NCBI RefSeq assembly: GCF_011682145.1
Contig: NZ_WHJH01000019.1
Coordinates: forward strand, 1-64,000
DNA: 64,000 bases
DNA from: Massilia mucilaginosa
GTDB taxonomy: Bacteria; Pseudomonadota; Gammaproteobacteria; Burkholderiales; Burkholderiaceae_D
Direction of reading: 5' to 3'
The position numbers and the translations under genes were made by a program. The notes beneath the pieces were generated by a model. That model was given only the letters and a program-made list of their open reading frames with translations. It ran no database searches and was not told where the DNA came from. This document shows, one piece after another, positions 46,024 to 57,076 of the stretch (position 1 is the first letter of the stretch; the number at the start of each line of letters is the position of its first letter).

Positions 46024-47277
46024 ATGAACGCAAAGCTTGAAACGGGTGCAACCACGCGGCCGGTGACCAGACAAACCTTCGACGACGTCCTCGTCCCAAC
46101 CTACGCGCCCGCCGCCATGGTGCCCGTGCGCGCCGCCGGCCTCGACCTGTGGGACCAGAACGGCAAGCATTACCTCGATTTCACGTCCGGCATCGCGGTG
46201 TCGAGCCTCGGCCATTGCAATCCGGCCCTGGTCGCCGCCCTGACCGAGCAGCTCAACCGCGTCTGGCACCTCGGCAACGGCTACACCAACGAGCCGGTCC
46301 TGCGCCTGGCCCTGGCCCTGACCGAAGCGACCTTCGCCGACCGCGCCTTCTTCTGCAATTCCGGCGCCGAAGCCAACGAAGGCGCCCTGAAGCTGGCGCG
46401 TAAGTACGCCCACACCAAGTTCGGCCCGCACAAGTCGCGCATCATCTCGTGCCTGTCGTCGTTCCACGGCCGCACCTTGTTTACCGTGTCGGTCGGCGGC
46501 CAGCCGAAATACACCGAAGGCTTCGAGCCGCTGCCGCAAGAGATCGACCACATTCCGTACAACGATATCGAGGCGGCCCGCGCCGCCATCGGCGACGATG
46601 TGTGCGCAGTGATCGTCGAGCCGATCCAGGGCGAAGGCGGCGTCATTCCAGGCGATCCGGCTTACCTGAAAGCGCTGCGCGAACTGTGCGACCAGACCGG
46701 CGCGCTGCTCATTTTCGACGAAGTCCAATCGGGCGTGGGCCGCACCGGCGCCCTGTACGCCTACATGGACAAGGGCGTCACGCCGGACATCCTGACCAGC
46801 GCCAAGGCACTCGGCAACGGCTACCCGATCGGCGCCATGCTGACCACCAACGAGATCGCCGCCCACTTCGGCGTCGGCTCGCACGGCACCACCTACGGCG
46901 GCAATCCGCTGGCGGCCACCGTGGCGCTCAACGTGCTCGAGACGATCAACCAGCCAGCCTTCCTGGCAAGGGTCAAGCAAGCGTCGGACAAGATCTTCGC
47001 CAACCTGCGCAAGCTCGCCGCCGACTACCCGCAAGTGTTCGGTGAAGTGCGCGGCAGCGGCCTGCTCATCGGCCTGCCGGTCGCGGAACCGTTCAAGGGC
47101 CGCGCCAAGGACATCACCAAGGCCGCCGAAGCGCTCGGCCTGATGCTGCTCATCGCCGGCACCGACGTGGTGCGCTTCGCGCCCGCGCTGATCGTCACCG
47201 ACGCACAGATCGACGAAGCCGACCGCATCCTGCGCGCCGCCGTCGACGGCATGCTGAACGCGGCTCCCGCCAAGTAA
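46024..47277 (+). CDS. astC: succinylornithine / acetylornithine aminotransferase
   Basis: 417 aa class III PLP aminotransferase. In the AST pathway it converts N2-succinylornithine to succinylglutamate semialdehyde. [52 protein letters not shown] and the PLP-lysine segment [15 protein letters not shown] are typical of the AstC/ArgD group. The start was chosen at ATG 46024, where GAGGA lies 8 nt upstream; an ATG four codons earlier overlaps that site. First gene of the AST operon, downstream of the regulator and a TATAAT box. Confidence 0.95.
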   Translation: MNAKLETGATTRPVTRQTFDDVLVPTYAPAAMVPVRAAGLDLWDQNGKHYLDFTSGIAVSSLGHCNPALVAALTEQLNRVWHLGNGYTNEPVLRLALALTEATFADRAFFCNSGAEANEGALKLARKYAHTKFGPHKSRIISCLSSFHGRTLFTVSVGGQPKYTEGFEPLPQEIDHIPYNDIEAARAAIGDDVCAVIVEPIQGEGGVIPGDPAYLKALRELCDQTGALLIFDEVQSGVGRTGALYAYMDKGVTPDILTSAKALGNGYPIGAMLTTNEIAAHFGVGSHGTTYGGNPLAATVALNVLETINQPAFLARVKQASDKIFANLRKLAADYPQVFGEVRGSGLLIGLPVAEPFKGRAKDITKAAEALGLMLLIAGTDVVRFAPALIVTDAQIDEADRILRAAVDGMLNAAPAK

Positions 47278-47349
47278 TCAGTCTTGCACGGCCGCCCCGG
47301 CATGCGCCGCGGCCGGCCGCGGCACGCTTTGCCTATAAAGGGAAATCAC

Positions 47350-48381
47350 ATGTTTGTTGTCCGTCCGGTTGAACTGTCGGATATCGACGCCCTCGAAACG
47401 TTGGCAGCAGTGACGATGCCGGGCGTGCATACCCTGCCGAAGACGCGCGAAAAAATCGCCGCCTCGGTCGAGCGTTCGATCGCGTCGTTCGCCGCCCATG
47501 TCGACATCCCGAGCGAGGAGTCGTATCTCTTCGTGCTCGAACAGCAGGCCACCCGCGCCATCGTCGGCACCGCCGCCATCTTCGCGTCGGCCGGTTCCAA
47601 CGGCACCTATTTTTCATTCCGTAACGACGTGATCCAGCAGGTCTCGCGCGACCTCAATATCAGCCACAGCGTGCATGCCTTGACCCTGTGTTCGGAATTG
47701 ACCGCGTACTCGCAGCTGTCCGGCTTTTACGTGACCAATCGCGGCACGGCCGGCCTGGAAGCGGCCCTGCTGTCGCGCGCGCGCCTGCTGTTCGCGGTAC
47801 TGGCGCCGCACCGCTTCGGCGACCGCTTCTTCGTGCCGCTGGCCGGCGTGACCGACAAGAACGGCCAGTCGCCGTTCTGGGAAGCGCTCGGCCGCAAATT
47901 CTTCAAGATGGATTTCCTCGAGGCCGAACGGGTCATCGGCGGCGCCCGCAACCGCACCCTGATCGTCGAACTGATGCCGCACTATCCGGTGTACGTGCCG
48001 CTGCTGCCGGGCGACGCCCAGGCGGCCATGGGCCAGATCCACGGCGACGGCGAACTCGCTTTCAGCCTGCTCACCGAAGAAGGTTTCGAGGCCGACGACT
48101 ACGTCGACATCTTCGACGGCGGCCCGATCCTGCAAGCGCACAAGAACGCGCTGCGCACCTTTGCCGGTTCGATGCTGCGCCGCGTGGCGCCGTTCGACTC
48201 GGGCATGTCGTCCGAGCTGCCGGTAACCTACGCGGTCGCCGCCAGCAACGAGCAGAACTTCCGCGCCATCACCGTCTCGTGCCCGCCCGCCGAGGGAACC
48301 GACACCGTGTTCCTGCCGCAGGACGCGCAGGATGCGTTGATGGTGGCCCCGGGCGATAACGTCATTTGCGTCAGAATCTGA
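47350..48381 (+). CDS. astA: arginine N-succinyltransferase, alpha-type subunit
   Basis: 343 aa (aruF-like). It catalyses the first AST step, arginine + succinyl-CoA to N2-succinylarginine. MFVVRPVELSDIDALETLA is the GNAT-like N-terminus. LTLCSELTAYSQLSGFYV, FWEALGRKFFKMDFLEAERV and ELMPHYPVYVPLLPGDAQAAMGQIH are family signatures. It is adjacent to, and homologous with, the beta-type gene, as in Pseudomonas where AruF and AruG form a heteromer. AGGGAAATCAC precedes ATG 47350. The next gene starts 11 bp after its stop. Confidence 0.94.
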   Translation: MFVVRPVELSDIDALETLAAVTMPGVHTLPKTREKIAASVERSIASFAAHVDIPSEESYLFVLEQQATRAIVGTAAIFASAGSNGTYFSFRNDVIQQVSRDLNISHSVHALTLCSELTAYSQLSGFYVTNRGTAGLEAALLSRARLLFAVLAPHRFGDRFFVPLAGVTDKNGQSPFWEALGRKFFKMDFLEAERVIGGARNRTLIVELMPHYPVYVPLLPGDAQAAMGQIHGDGELAFSLLTEEGFEADDYVDIFDGGPILQAHKNALRTFAGSMLRRVAPFDSGMSSELPVTYAVAASNEQNFRAITVSCPPAEGTDTVFLPQDAQDALMVAPGDNVICVRI

Positions 48382-48392
48382 AAGAGAACCCT

Positions 48393-49427
48393 ATGCTAGT
48401 TGTACGCGCAATTCACGCGTCCGATCTGGATGCCCTGATCGAACTGGCGCACCAGGTCGGCAGCGGCATGACGACGCTCAAACCGGACCGCAAGATGCTG
48501 GGCGACCGCATCTCGGTGGCCGTGGCCTCGTTTGCCGAGACCATCCCGCCCGAGCAGCGCGACTACATGTTCGTCATGGAAGACACCACCAGCGGGCGCC
48601 TGGCCGGCGTATGCGCGATCAAGGGCGCGGTGGGCCTGGACGAGCCGTTCTATAACTACCGCATCGGCACCCTGGTCCATTCGAGCCGCGAGCTCGATGT
48701 GTTCACGCGCATGGACACCCTGTACCTGTCGAACGACCTGACCGGCGCCACCGAACTGTGCTCGCTGTTCCTGCATCCGGATTACCGCAGCGGGAACAAC
48801 GGCAAGTGGCTCTCGAAAAGCCGCTTCCTGTTCATCGCCCAGTTCCCGCACCTGTTCACGGCCAAGCTGATCGCCGAGATGCGCGGCTACCAGCTTGACG
48901 ACGGCAGCTCGCCTTTCTACGAAGGCCTGGGGCGCCACTTCTTCAAGATGGATTTCAATCACGTCGACCACCTGACGGCGATGGGCAAGAAGTCCTTCAT
49001 CGCCGAACTGATGCCGCGCCAGCCGCTGTACGTTGCTTACCTGCCGGAAGACGCGCAGGAAGTCATCGGCAAGGTGCACCTGTCGACCGCGCCCGCGCGC
49101 CGCCTGCTGGAGCAGGAAGGCATGCACTTCGAAGGCTACGTCGATATTTTCGACGCCGGCCCGGTACTGCAGGCGCGCGTGTCGGAACTGCGCGCCATGC
49201 GCGACAGCACGGTGGCCACGGTCGATGAAACCGCCACGCCGACGGACACCGACCCGCTGCTGGTGTCGAACACGGTGCTCAATGATTTTCGCATGATCGT
49301 CGCACACGCCAATCCGGTCTCGGGCAAGCTCGCCCTGACCACGGACGAACAGGCGCTGCTGCATTGCCAAGGCGGCGACACGGTTCGCACGCTGTCACTC
49401 AATGTAAGGAAAAATGTCCATGTCTGA
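48393..49427 (+). CDS. astA: arginine N-succinyltransferase, beta-type subunit
   Basis: 344 aa (aruG-like), the second of two homologous AstA genes. MLVVRAIHASDLDALIELAHQVGSGMTTL, LCSLFLHPDYRSGNNGKWLSKSRFLFIAQFPHLF and FYEGLGRHFFKMDFNHVDHLT match AstA; this copy is closest to the single E. coli AstA (344 aa). The ribosome binding site GAAAGAGAACC lies in the 11-bp gap. Its 3' end overlaps the astD start by 14 bp, indicating coupled translation. Confidence 0.94.
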   Translation: MLVVRAIHASDLDALIELAHQVGSGMTTLKPDRKMLGDRISVAVASFAETIPPEQRDYMFVMEDTTSGRLAGVCAIKGAVGLDEPFYNYRIGTLVHSSRELDVFTRMDTLYLSNDLTGATELCSLFLHPDYRSGNNGKWLSKSRFLFIAQFPHLFTAKLIAEMRGYQLDDGSSPFYEGLGRHFFKMDFNHVDHLTAMGKKSFIAELMPRQPLYVAYLPEDAQEVIGKVHLSTAPARRLLEQEGMHFEGYVDIFDAGPVLQARVSELRAMRDSTVATVDETATPTDTDPLLVSNTVLNDFRMIVAHANPVSGKLALTTDEQALLHCQGGDTVRTLSLNVRKNVHV

Positions 49428-50901
49428 ATCAAGTAACGTAGTTAGCAACTTAGTTAACGGCGAGTGGCTCGCCGGCAGCGGCGCCGAACTTGTCACCGTC
49501 GATCCGTCCACTGGCAAGCAGACCTGGGCCAGCAAAGAATCCACCGCCGCCGATGTGGCGCAGGCCGTGCAGGCAGCGCGCGGCGCCTTCGAGGCCTGGG
49601 CCTTGACCCCGCTCGACGATCGCATCGCGATCTGCGTGCGTTTCCGCGACCTGCTCAAGGCGAATGCCGAAGACCTGGCGCAAACCATCTCCGAAGAAGT
49701 CGGCAAACCGCTGTGGGAAGCCCGCACCGAAGTGACCACCATGGCCAGCAAGGTCGACATCTCGGTGCAGGCTTACAGCGCGCGCACCGGCGAGGTGGCG
49801 GCCAAGGTCGCCGACGGCAATGCCGTGCTGCGCCACCGCCCGCACGGCGTGTTCGGCGTGTTCGGACCGTACAACTTCCCCGGCCACCTGCCCAACGGGC
49901 ATATCGTCCCCGCGCTCATCGCCGGTAACACGGTGGTGTTCAAGCCGAGCGAATACGCACCGCGCACGGCCATCAAGACCGTGCGGCTGTGGCAGCAGGC
50001 CGGCTTGCCGGCTGGCGTGATCAACCTGGTCAACGGCGGGCGCAATACCGGCATCGCCCTGGGGCAGGATGCGGGCCTCGACGGCGTGCTGTTTACCGGC
50101 TCCTGCCAGACCGGCGTCGCGCTGCACAAGCAGTTCGGCGGCCAGCCGGGCAAGATGCTGGCGCTGGAAATGGGCGGGAACAATCCGCTGGTGGTGTGGG
50201 ACGTCAAGGATGTCGACGCCGCCGTGCATCACGCTGTCATGTCCGCCTTCATCTCGGCCGGTCAGCGCTGCACCTGCGCGCGCCGCCTGGTGGTGCAGGA
50301 CAGCCCGGCCGGCGATGCTTTCGTCAAACGCCTGGTCGAGATCGCATCGACGCTCACCGTGGGCGCGTCCAACGCCGAACCGCAGCCGTTCATGGGCCCA
50401 GTGGTCTCGAGCGCCGTCGCCGCGCGCCTGGTGCAGGCGCAGGCCGACATGGCGGCCAAGGGCGGCACCGTGCTGCTGCAAATGAAGCAGCTCGACCCGA
50501 ACGCCGGTTTCGTCAGCGCCGGCATCGTCGACGTCACCAACGCTAGCGGCATCCCGGACGAAGAGTGGTTTGGCCCGCTGCTGCAGATCATCCGCGTCAA
50601 GGATTTCGCCAGCGCCGTCAAGGTCGCCAACGCTACCGAATTCGGCCTGGCCGCCGCGCTGCTGTCGAACGACGAAGCGCTGTGGAAGCAGTTCTCGGTG
50701 CAGGCGCGCGCCGGCATCGTCAACTGGAACCGCCCGACCACGGGGGCAGCGAGCAGCGCGCCGTTCGGCGGCGTGGGCAAGTCGGGCAACCATCGCCCGA
50801 GCGCCTACTACGCGGCCGACTACTGCGCCTATCCGGTCGCCTCGATCGAAACAAGCGAACTTGACATGCCGGCCAAGCTGTCGCCCGGCCTGACTTTCTA
50901 G
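49414..50901 (+). CDS. astD: succinylglutamate-semialdehyde dehydrogenase
   Basis: 495 aa NAD-dependent aldehyde dehydrogenase that makes N-succinylglutamate. Conserved [53 protein letters not shown] (catalytic Glu) and [14 protein letters not shown] (nucleophilic Cys) are present. Length is standard for AstD (~490). Start ATG 49414 overlaps the end of the beta-type astA gene; ATG 49420 is nearly as good because AAGGA is then 9 nt away. astB follows after 8 bp. Confidence 0.95.
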   Translation: MSMSESSNVVSNLVNGEWLAGSGAELVTVDPSTGKQTWASKESTAADVAQAVQAARGAFEAWALTPLDDRIAICVRFRDLLKANAEDLAQTISEEVGKPLWEARTEVTTMASKVDISVQAYSARTGEVAAKVADGNAVLRHRPHGVFGVFGPYNFPGHLPNGHIVPALIAGNTVVFKPSEYAPRTAIKTVRLWQQAGLPAGVINLVNGGRNTGIALGQDAGLDGVLFTGSCQTGVALHKQFGGQPGKMLALEMGGNNPLVVWDVKDVDAAVHHAVMSAFISAGQRCTCARRLVVQDSPAGDAFVKRLVEIASTLTVGASNAEPQPFMGPVVSSAVAARLVQAQADMAAKGGTVLLQMKQLDPNAGFVSAGIVDVTNASGIPDEEWFGPLLQIIRVKDFASAVKVANATEFGLAAALLSNDEALWKQFSVQARAGIVNWNRPTTGAASSAPFGGVGKSGNHRPSAYYAADYCAYPVASIETSELDMPAKLSPGLTF

Positions 50902-50909
50902 GATCCATC

Positions 50910-52250
50910 ATGAGCGCACGCGAATTCAACTTCGACGGCCTGGTCGGGCCGAGCCACAACTACGCCGGCCTTTCGTTCGGCAACGTCGCCTCGTTCAGCA
51001 ATGTGAAGAGCGCGTCGAACCCGCGCGAAGCGGCCTTGCAGGGCCTGGCCAAGATGCGCGAGCTGGCCGCGCGCGGCTTCGCGCAGGCGGTCATGCCGCC
51101 GCAGGCGCGTCCCAACTTCCGCCTGCTGCGCCGCATCGGCTTTACCGGGACCGACGCCGACGTGCTGGCACGCGCCTACCGCGAGGCGCCGGTGATCCTG
51201 GCGTGCGCCTATTCGGCCTCGCCCATGTGGACCGCCAACGCGGCCACGGTCAGCCCGTCGGCCGATACCTTCGACGGCCGCGCGCACTTCACCGCCGCCA
51301 ACCTGAATAACAAGCTGCACCGCTCGGAAGAGCATCTGCAGTCGACCCGCACCCTGCGCGCGCTGTTCGCCGACGAGCGCCATTTCGCGGTGCACGAGGC
51401 GCTGCCGCCAACGTCGGCCTTCGGCGACGAAGGCGCGGCCAACCACACGCGTTTTAGCGCCACCCACGGCGGCAAGGGTGTCGAGTTCTTTACCTATGGC
51501 CGGGTCGAATTCGATCCGTCCGCGCCGGCCCCGAAAAAGTACCCGGCCCGCCAGACCCTGGAAGCGTCGCAAGCCATCGCGCGCCTGCACGGGCTGGACT
51601 CGGCGCGCACCGTGTTCGCGTCGCAGAATCCGGATGTGATCGACCAGGGCGTGTTCCACAACGACGTCATCGCGGTCGGTAACGGCAATGTGCTGTTCTA
51701 TCACGAGCAAGCCTTCCACGACGAAGGCGCGGTACTGAACGCGCTGAGGAATGCGCTGGCCAATGTGGAGACCGACTTGAGCGCGATCCGCGTGGCGACC
51801 CAGGTGGTGCCGGTGGGCGATGCGGTGAGCAGCTACCTGTTCAACAGCCAGCTCCTGACCAAACCCGATGGCACGATGGCACTGGTGATTCCCCAGGAAT
51901 GCCAGGAAAACCGCGCGGTCGCGCGCTACCTGGAAGAACTGGTCGCCAGCGGCGGCCCGGTCGACGAGCTGATTCACTTCGACCTGCGCCAGAGCATGCG
52001 CAACGGCGGCGGGCCGGCTTGCCTGCGCCTGCGCGTGGCGCTCACCGAGGCGGAAAGCGCGGCCATGCACCAGGGCGTGATCATGAGCGACGCCCTGTAC
52101 GACACCCTGGTGGCTTGGGTGGGTAAATACTACCGCGACCACCTCGAACCGAAAGACCTGGCCGACCCCCAGCTGGCGCTCGAATGCAGCGCCGCGCTGG
52201 AGGACTTGAGCCGCATCCTGGGACTGCCCGGCCTGTACGACCTGACGTAG
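50910..52250 (+). CDS. astB: N-succinylarginine dihydrolase
   Basis: 446 aa, standard length. It hydrolyses succinylarginine to succinylornithine, CO2 and two ammonia. [21 protein letters not shown] at the N-terminus, [24 protein letters not shown] (catalytic Glu) and [12 protein letters not shown] (nucleophilic Cys) place it in the amidinotransferase-superfamily AstB. It follows astD by 8 bp. A 128-bp gap then separates it from the GDH gene. That gap shows no strong terminator, so read-through into GDH is plausible. Confidence 0.95.
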   Translation: MSAREFNFDGLVGPSHNYAGLSFGNVASFSNVKSASNPREAALQGLAKMRELAARGFAQAVMPPQARPNFRLLRRIGFTGTDADVLARAYREAPVILACAYSASPMWTANAATVSPSADTFDGRAHFTAANLNNKLHRSEEHLQSTRTLRALFADERHFAVHEALPPTSAFGDEGAANHTRFSATHGGKGVEFFTYGRVEFDPSAPAPKKYPARQTLEASQAIARLHGLDSARTVFASQNPDVIDQGVFHNDVIAVGNGNVLFYHEQAFHDEGAVLNALRNALANVETDLSAIRVATQVVPVGDAVSSYLFNSQLLTKPDGTMALVIPQECQENRAVARYLEELVASGGPVDELIHFDLRQSMRNGGGPACLRLRVALTEAESAAMHQGVIMSDALYDTLVAWVGKYYRDHLEPKDLADPQLALECSAALEDLSRILGLPGLYDLT

Positions 52251-52378
52251 AATACCGCCAGCCGGACGGTGCACCCTATTTGGGCGGGTAAACCCGCCTT
52301 TCTGCAAATCGCGAAAGCGCCGTCACAAGCTGGCGCCGGAACGATGCAATACAAACCAAAAGCAACGGAGAAGCAAAG

Positions 52379-55300
52379 ATGAAACAGATGCCACAAGATT
52401 TGCGTAAACAGACGCTGGACCTGATCAATGCGAGCCAGCCTGCCGATGGCAGCCAGGTAACGGCGCTGATCGGCGCCTGGCTTGGTTCGCTCGACGACGA
52501 AGACCTCGCGGGAACGTCGCCGGACAGCCTGGCGCCGGTTCTGCGCGACGGCTTTACGCAAGCAGCCAGGCGCACCGCCGCCGGCTGCCAGATCGCGCAG
52601 CTGCGCTACTCCGATGGGCGCGGCGCGCAAGCGACGGCCCTGTTGGTCATCAACGACGACATGCCTTACCTGGTCGACTCCATCGTCATGGCGATGCGCA
52701 AGCAGCGCGTGGCCGTGGGTGGCGTGATGAACGCCGTGCTGGCCGTGCGCCGTGACGCCAGCGGCACCGCGCTCGCCGTCGGCGAAGCCGGCGCGCCGCT
52801 CGAATCCGTGGTCCTGTGCCTGCTGGCCGAAGACCTGGGCGCCGACGAACTGGCGGCGCTGGTCGCCAAGCTGCAGATGGTCGCGCGCGACGCCGCCGTG
52901 GTGCGGCGCGACTCGGTCGCCATGGGCGACCGCCTGACCGCCGTCGCGGCAGCCGCCGCCGGCAACGGCACCGACGGCCAGGAAGTCGCCGCCTTCCTCG
53001 AATGGGCCAAGAACGAAGGCTTCGAGCCGTTCGGCTACGCCTACTACGTCGTCAAGGCCGGCGAGCGCGAACTCGAACGCGACATCCCGAGCCGCATCGG
53101 CGTGCTGCAAGATACCGCGCATCCGGTCTACGGCACCTGCCTGGCCAACATCCCGGGCGATTTCGACACCTTGTCCAAGCGTCCCGACGCACTGTCGATC
53201 GTCAAGGCCGACGTCGAAGGCACCCTGCACCGCGACCAGCCGCTCGACTTCATCGGCGTGCGCGACACCGACGCACAAGGCAATATCCGCGGCGAGCATT
53301 GCTTCGTTGGCCTGTTCACCCGCGCCGCCACCTCCACCCCGCTGGCGCGCCTGCCGTTCGCGCGCGGCCGCGTGGCCAAGGTCCTGAGCCTGGCCGGTGT
53401 GCGCCAGGAAGGCTTCCGCGCCGAGAAATTCCTCGAAATCCTCGAATCGCTGCCGCGCACCGAAGCGCTGGAAGCCGATCCGGAATGGCTGTCGCAGGTG
53501 TGCAGCTCGGTCGTCTCGCTCTACAAGCAGCCGCGCGCCAAGGTCTTTGCGCGGCGCGACGTGTATGCACGTCACCTCAATGTGCTGGTCTACATGCCGC
53601 GCGAGCGTTACAGCGCCAGCGTGGCCGCCAGCCTGGCCCACGCCCTGAAAGAAAGCTCGGGCGCGACCGACGTGCGTTCGCAAACCCTGGTGGCCGACGG
53701 CCCGCTGGCCCGCGTGTACCTGATCGCCCACGCCGCGCGCAACCCGCTCGACCTCGAAACCGATATCCAGCAGCCGCTCCTGTCGGTGCTCGACGGCTGG
53801 CACGACAAGTTCGCCGCCCTGACCGACAACGTGTTCGACGTGCCGACCCGCAGCACCTTGCGCAAACTGTGCTCGACCCTGCCGGTCAACTACGTCAGCG
53901 CCACCGCGCCGGCGGTCGCCTTGCGCGACCTGAACGCCATCCTGCACAACGGCCACGCCGGCCGCGTCTCGGTGCGCGTGGAACTGGACGACGCCGGCAG
54001 CGCCACCATCCGCCTGTATTCGGTGGACGGGGTGCCGTCGCTGTCGCGCATCCTGCCGGCGCTGCATAACGCGGGCGTCGCCATCGACCGCGAACAGACC
54101 TACGCGATTGCCGTTGCCGACGGCAGCCGCCATTTCGTCACCAGCCTGGCGGTGGACGCCGAAAGCGCGGCCAAATTGGCCCAGCCGAACGTCGTGACCG
54201 TGGCGCAGGAACTGTTTGCCTCGCTGTTCAACAATGAAGCCGAAGACGGCCGCATGAACGGCCTGGTGATCGAAGGCGGCTTGCGCATGCGCGAAGTGCA
54301 GCTGATACGCGCTTACATCAGCTACTGGCGCCAGACCGGCAGCAAATTCTCGGTGCGCTACATGGCCGATACCCTGCGCCGCCAGCCGGTGCTGGTCAAG
54401 GAACTGGTCGAAGGGTTCGTCCAGCGTTTCGATCCGTCGGTGCCGGAAGAGCGGCGCCTGGCCGCGGCCGAGCGGATTGCCGCCATCAAGACCAGCCTGG
54501 CCACGGTCAACCACGCCGACACCGAAGAAATCGTCGCGGCCCTGGTCGACCTGATCCTGGCGACCGTGCGTACCAACTACTTCCAGAACGACCAGCAGGG
54601 CGACAAGATCATCTTCAAGTTCGATACCAGCAGCCTGGCGCTGGTGCCGGAACCGCGTCCGTACCGCGAGATCTATGTGTTCTCGCGCCGCTTCGAAGGC
54701 GTGCACCTGCGCGGCGGCCCTGTGGCCCGTGGCGGCTTGCGCTGGTCGGACCGCATGGAAGACTACCGCACCGAAGTCCTGGGCCTGGTCAAGGCGCAGA
54801 TGGTCAAGAACGCGGTCATCGTGCCGGCCGGTTCCAAGGGCGGTTTTGTGTGCAAGCAGATGCCCAAGGACGCCGTGCGCGAAACCATCGCCGCTGAAGG
54901 CGAAGCAGTCTACCGCCTGTTCATTTCCAGCCTGCTGGAAGTGACCGACAACCGCGTGCGCGGCGCCATCGTGCCGCCGCAGGATACCGTGCGCTACGAC
55001 CAGGACGATCCGTACCTGGTGGTGGCCGCCGACAAGGGCACCGCAACCTTCTCCGACATCGCCAACAGCATCGCGGTCAAGCGCGGCTTCTGGCTGGGCG
55101 ACGCCTTTGCCTCGGGCGGCTCGAACGGTTACGACCACAAGAAAATGGGCATCACCGCCAAGGGCGCGTTCGAAGCGGTCAAGCGCCACTTCTACGAGAT
55201 GGACCACGACATGAACACCACCCCGATCACCATGGTCGGCGTGGGCGACATGTCGGGCGACGTGTTCGGCAACGGCGTGCTGCTGTCGCGCCAACTGAAG

Positions 55301-57076
55301 GTGCTGGCCGCGTTCGACCATCGCCACATCTTCCTCGACCCGGCACCGGACGTGGTCACCTCGTTCGCCGAGCGCGAACGCATGTTCGCGCTGCCACGCT
55401 CGTCGTGGGAAGACTACAACAAGGACCTGATTTCGCTTGGGGGCGGCGTGTTCCCGCGCAGCGCCCGTTCGATCGAGATCTCGCCGCAAGTGCGCGCCGC
55501 GCTCGATATTGCCGAGACCGTGCTGCCGCCTGAAGAACTGATGCACCGCATCCTGATGGCGCCGGTGGACCTGTTCTACAACGGCGGCATCGGTACCTAC
55601 ATCAAGGCCTCCACCGAAACCCACGCGCAGGTCAAGGACCGCGCCAACGACAATATCCGCGTCGACGGCAACCAGCTGCGCTGCAAGGTCGTTTCCGAAG
55701 GCGGCAACCTGGGCGCGACCCAGAACGGCCGCATCGAATTCGCCCTGGCCGGTGGCCGCATTTTCACCGATGCGATCGACAATTCGGCCGGCGTGGATTG
55801 CTCCGACCACGAAGTGAACGTCAAGATCTGGCTCGACACCGAAGTCAATGCCGGTGAGCTGCCCGAAGCGGACCGCAACCGCATCCTCAACGAGATGACG
55901 AGCGATATCGAACACCTGGTCCTGCGCGACAACACCCTGCAAACCCACCTGCTGGTGCGCGAAGTGCAGGCCCAGGCCGACCCGCTGGTCGTCGACGGCT
56001 ACGCCGCGCTGATCACCAGCCTGGAGCTTGAAGGCGCGCTCTCGCGCGAACTGGAACAGCTGCCGACCGACGCCGAACTGCAGCGCCGCAAGGCCTTGGG
56101 CGTGGGCCTGACCGCGCCGGAACTGGCGGTGGTCATTGCCAACGTCAAGAACCGCTTCAAGCGCCTGCTGGCCGCGCTGCCGCTGACGGACGAAAGCTGG
56201 GCCGAGACAGTACTGAAACCGTACTTCCCGGCGCAGCTGGTCGCCACCCGCAATGCGCTGGCGCACCCGCTGGCCAACGCCATCCTGGCGACCGTGCTGG
56301 CCAATGAATCGGTCAACCGCTGCGGTCCGTTGATGATCCGCGACCTCGCCAGCGCGCACCAGGTCGACGAGACCGAGGTCGTCAAGGCCTGGGGCCAGTC
56401 GTGGTCCGCGCTGCACCTGGCGCCGATCTTCGCCGCGCTCGATGCGGACGCACTGAAGGTGCCGCGCGCCGTCTCGATCAAGGTCGATGCGCGCACCCGC
56501 GTGCTGTTCAAGGCGATCGTCGAAGGCGTGCTGTCGGTGCCAAGCGGCGCGGGCGGCATGGAAGAACTCACGCGCCTGTTCTCGCAGCCGGAGATGCTCA
56601 AGCAGCTGATGCCGGCCATGGCCGACGCCGATGCCTTCGTGTCCCTGCCTGCCTCGTTCACGCAAGCCTGGAAAGCGGTCGACGCGATCGAAGCGGTGGC
56701 GACCTTCCTGTTCGCGGCGGTGTCGGTCAACCGTCCGGCGGGCATGAGCCTGGCGCAATTCCTGCAGGTGGGGATGGCGCTGCGCGGCCAGGCCGGCATC
56801 GATACGCTGGAACGCGGCCTGAAACTCGCGCCGCACAGCAAATCGCAGGAACAGCTGCGCAACTACGCGATGCAGGCGCTGCGCCGCACCCAGCAACGCC
56901 TGCTGCAGCAAGTGCTGGCCCGTTCCAGCAACGGCAGCGACACCCTGGAGGCGGTTGAAGTGGTGACCAATACCATGGGCTTGTCGGGCTACGCGCCGGC
57001 GCTTGACCTGGAACAGGCCATGCTGGACGTGTGGGCGCTGTCCGAGGCGACCAACGCGGCGCCGGTGGCGGCGTAA
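52379..57076 (+). CDS. gdhB: NAD-dependent glutamate dehydrogenase, large (180 kDa) type
   Basis: 1565 aa, the size of the L_180 NAD-GDH class. It oxidises glutamate to 2-oxoglutarate and ammonia. Long N-terminal ACT-like regulatory regions (~1-700) precede the catalytic domain, which begins with GGPVARGGLRWSDRMEDYRTEVLGLVKAQMVKNAVIVPAGSKGGFV near residue 780 and includes GVGDMSGDVFGNGVLLS and a Rossmann domain. In P. aeruginosa the homologue is activated by ArgR and arginine. Here the gene sits inside the AST cluster, with GGAG ahead of ATG and astE starting at the base after its stop. Confidence 0.95.
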   Translation: MKQMPQDLRKQTLDLINASQPADGSQVTALIGAWLGSLDDEDLAGTSPDSLAPVLRDGFTQAARRTAAGCQIAQLRYSDGRGAQATALLVINDDMPYLVDSIVMAMRKQRVAVGGVMNAVLAVRRDASGTALAVGEAGAPLESVVLCLLAEDLGADELAALVAKLQMVARDAAVVRRDSVAMGDRLTAVAAAAAGNGTDGQEVAAFLEWAKNEGFEPFGYAYYVVKAGERELERDIPSRIGVLQDTAHPVYGTCLANIPGDFDTLSKRPDALSIVKADVEGTLHRDQPLDFIGVRDTDAQGNIRGEHCFVGLFTRAATSTPLARLPFARGRVAKVLSLAGVRQEGFRAEKFLEILESLPRTEALEADPEWLSQVCSSVVSLYKQPRAKVFARRDVYARHLNVLVYMPRERYSASVAASLAHALKESSGATDVRSQTLVADGPLARVYLIAHAARNPLDLETDIQQPLLSVLDGWHDKFAALTDNVFDVPTRSTLRKLCSTLPVNYVSATAPAVALRDLNAILHNGHAGRVSVRVELDDAGSATIRLYSVDGVPSLSRILPALHNAGVAIDREQTYAIAVADGSRHFVTSLAVDAESAAKLAQPNVVTVAQELFASLFNNEAEDGRMNGLVIEGGLRMREVQLIRAYISYWRQTGSKFSVRYMADTLRRQPVLVKELVEGFVQRFDPSVPEERRLAAAERIAAIKTSLATVNHADTEEIVAALVDLILATVRTNYFQNDQQGDKIIFKFDTSSLALVPEPRPYREIYVFSRRFEGVHLRGGPVARGGLRWSDRMEDYRTEVLGLVKAQMVKNAVIVPAGSKGGFVCKQMPKDAVRETIAAEGEAVYRLFISSLLEVTDNRVRGAIVPPQDTVRYDQDDPYLVVAADKGTATFSDIANSIAVKRGFWLGDAFASGGSNGYDHKKMGITAKGAFEAVKRHFYEMDHDMNTTPITMVGVGDMSGDVFGNGVLLSRQLKVLAAFDHRHIFLDPAPDVVTSFAERERMFALPRSSWEDYNKDLISLGGGVFPRSARSIEISPQVRAALDIAETVLPPEELMHRILMAPVDLFYNGGIGTYIKASTETHAQVKDRANDNIRVDGNQLRCKVVSEGGNLGATQNGRIEFALAGGRIFTDAIDNSAGVDCSDHEVNVKIWLDTEVNAGELPEADRNRILNEMTSDIEHLVLRDNTLQTHLLVREVQAQADPLVVDGYAALITSLELEGALSRELEQLPTDAELQRRKALGVGLTAPELAVVIANVKNRFKRLLAALPLTDESWAETVLKPYFPAQLVATRNALAHPLANAILATVLANESVNRCGPLMIRDLASAHQVDETEVVKAWGQSWSALHLAPIFAALDADALKVPRAVSIKVDARTRVLFKAIVEGVLSVPSGAGGMEELTRLFSQPEMLKQLMPAMADADAFVSLPASFTQAWKAVDAIEAVATFLFAAVSVNRPAGMSLAQFLQVGMALRGQAGIDTLERGLKLAPHSKSQEQLRNYAMQALRRTQQRLLQQVLARSSNGSDTLEAVEVVTNTMGLSGYAPALDLEQAMLDVWALSEATNAAPVAA

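Noticed and set aside
52130-56911. A 1593-codon open frame on the minus strand, antisense to the NAD-GDH gene
   Set aside because: Its translation is His/Arg/Gln/Gly-rich low-complexity sequence with no family features. It arises from GC-rich third positions of the real gene on the plus strand.
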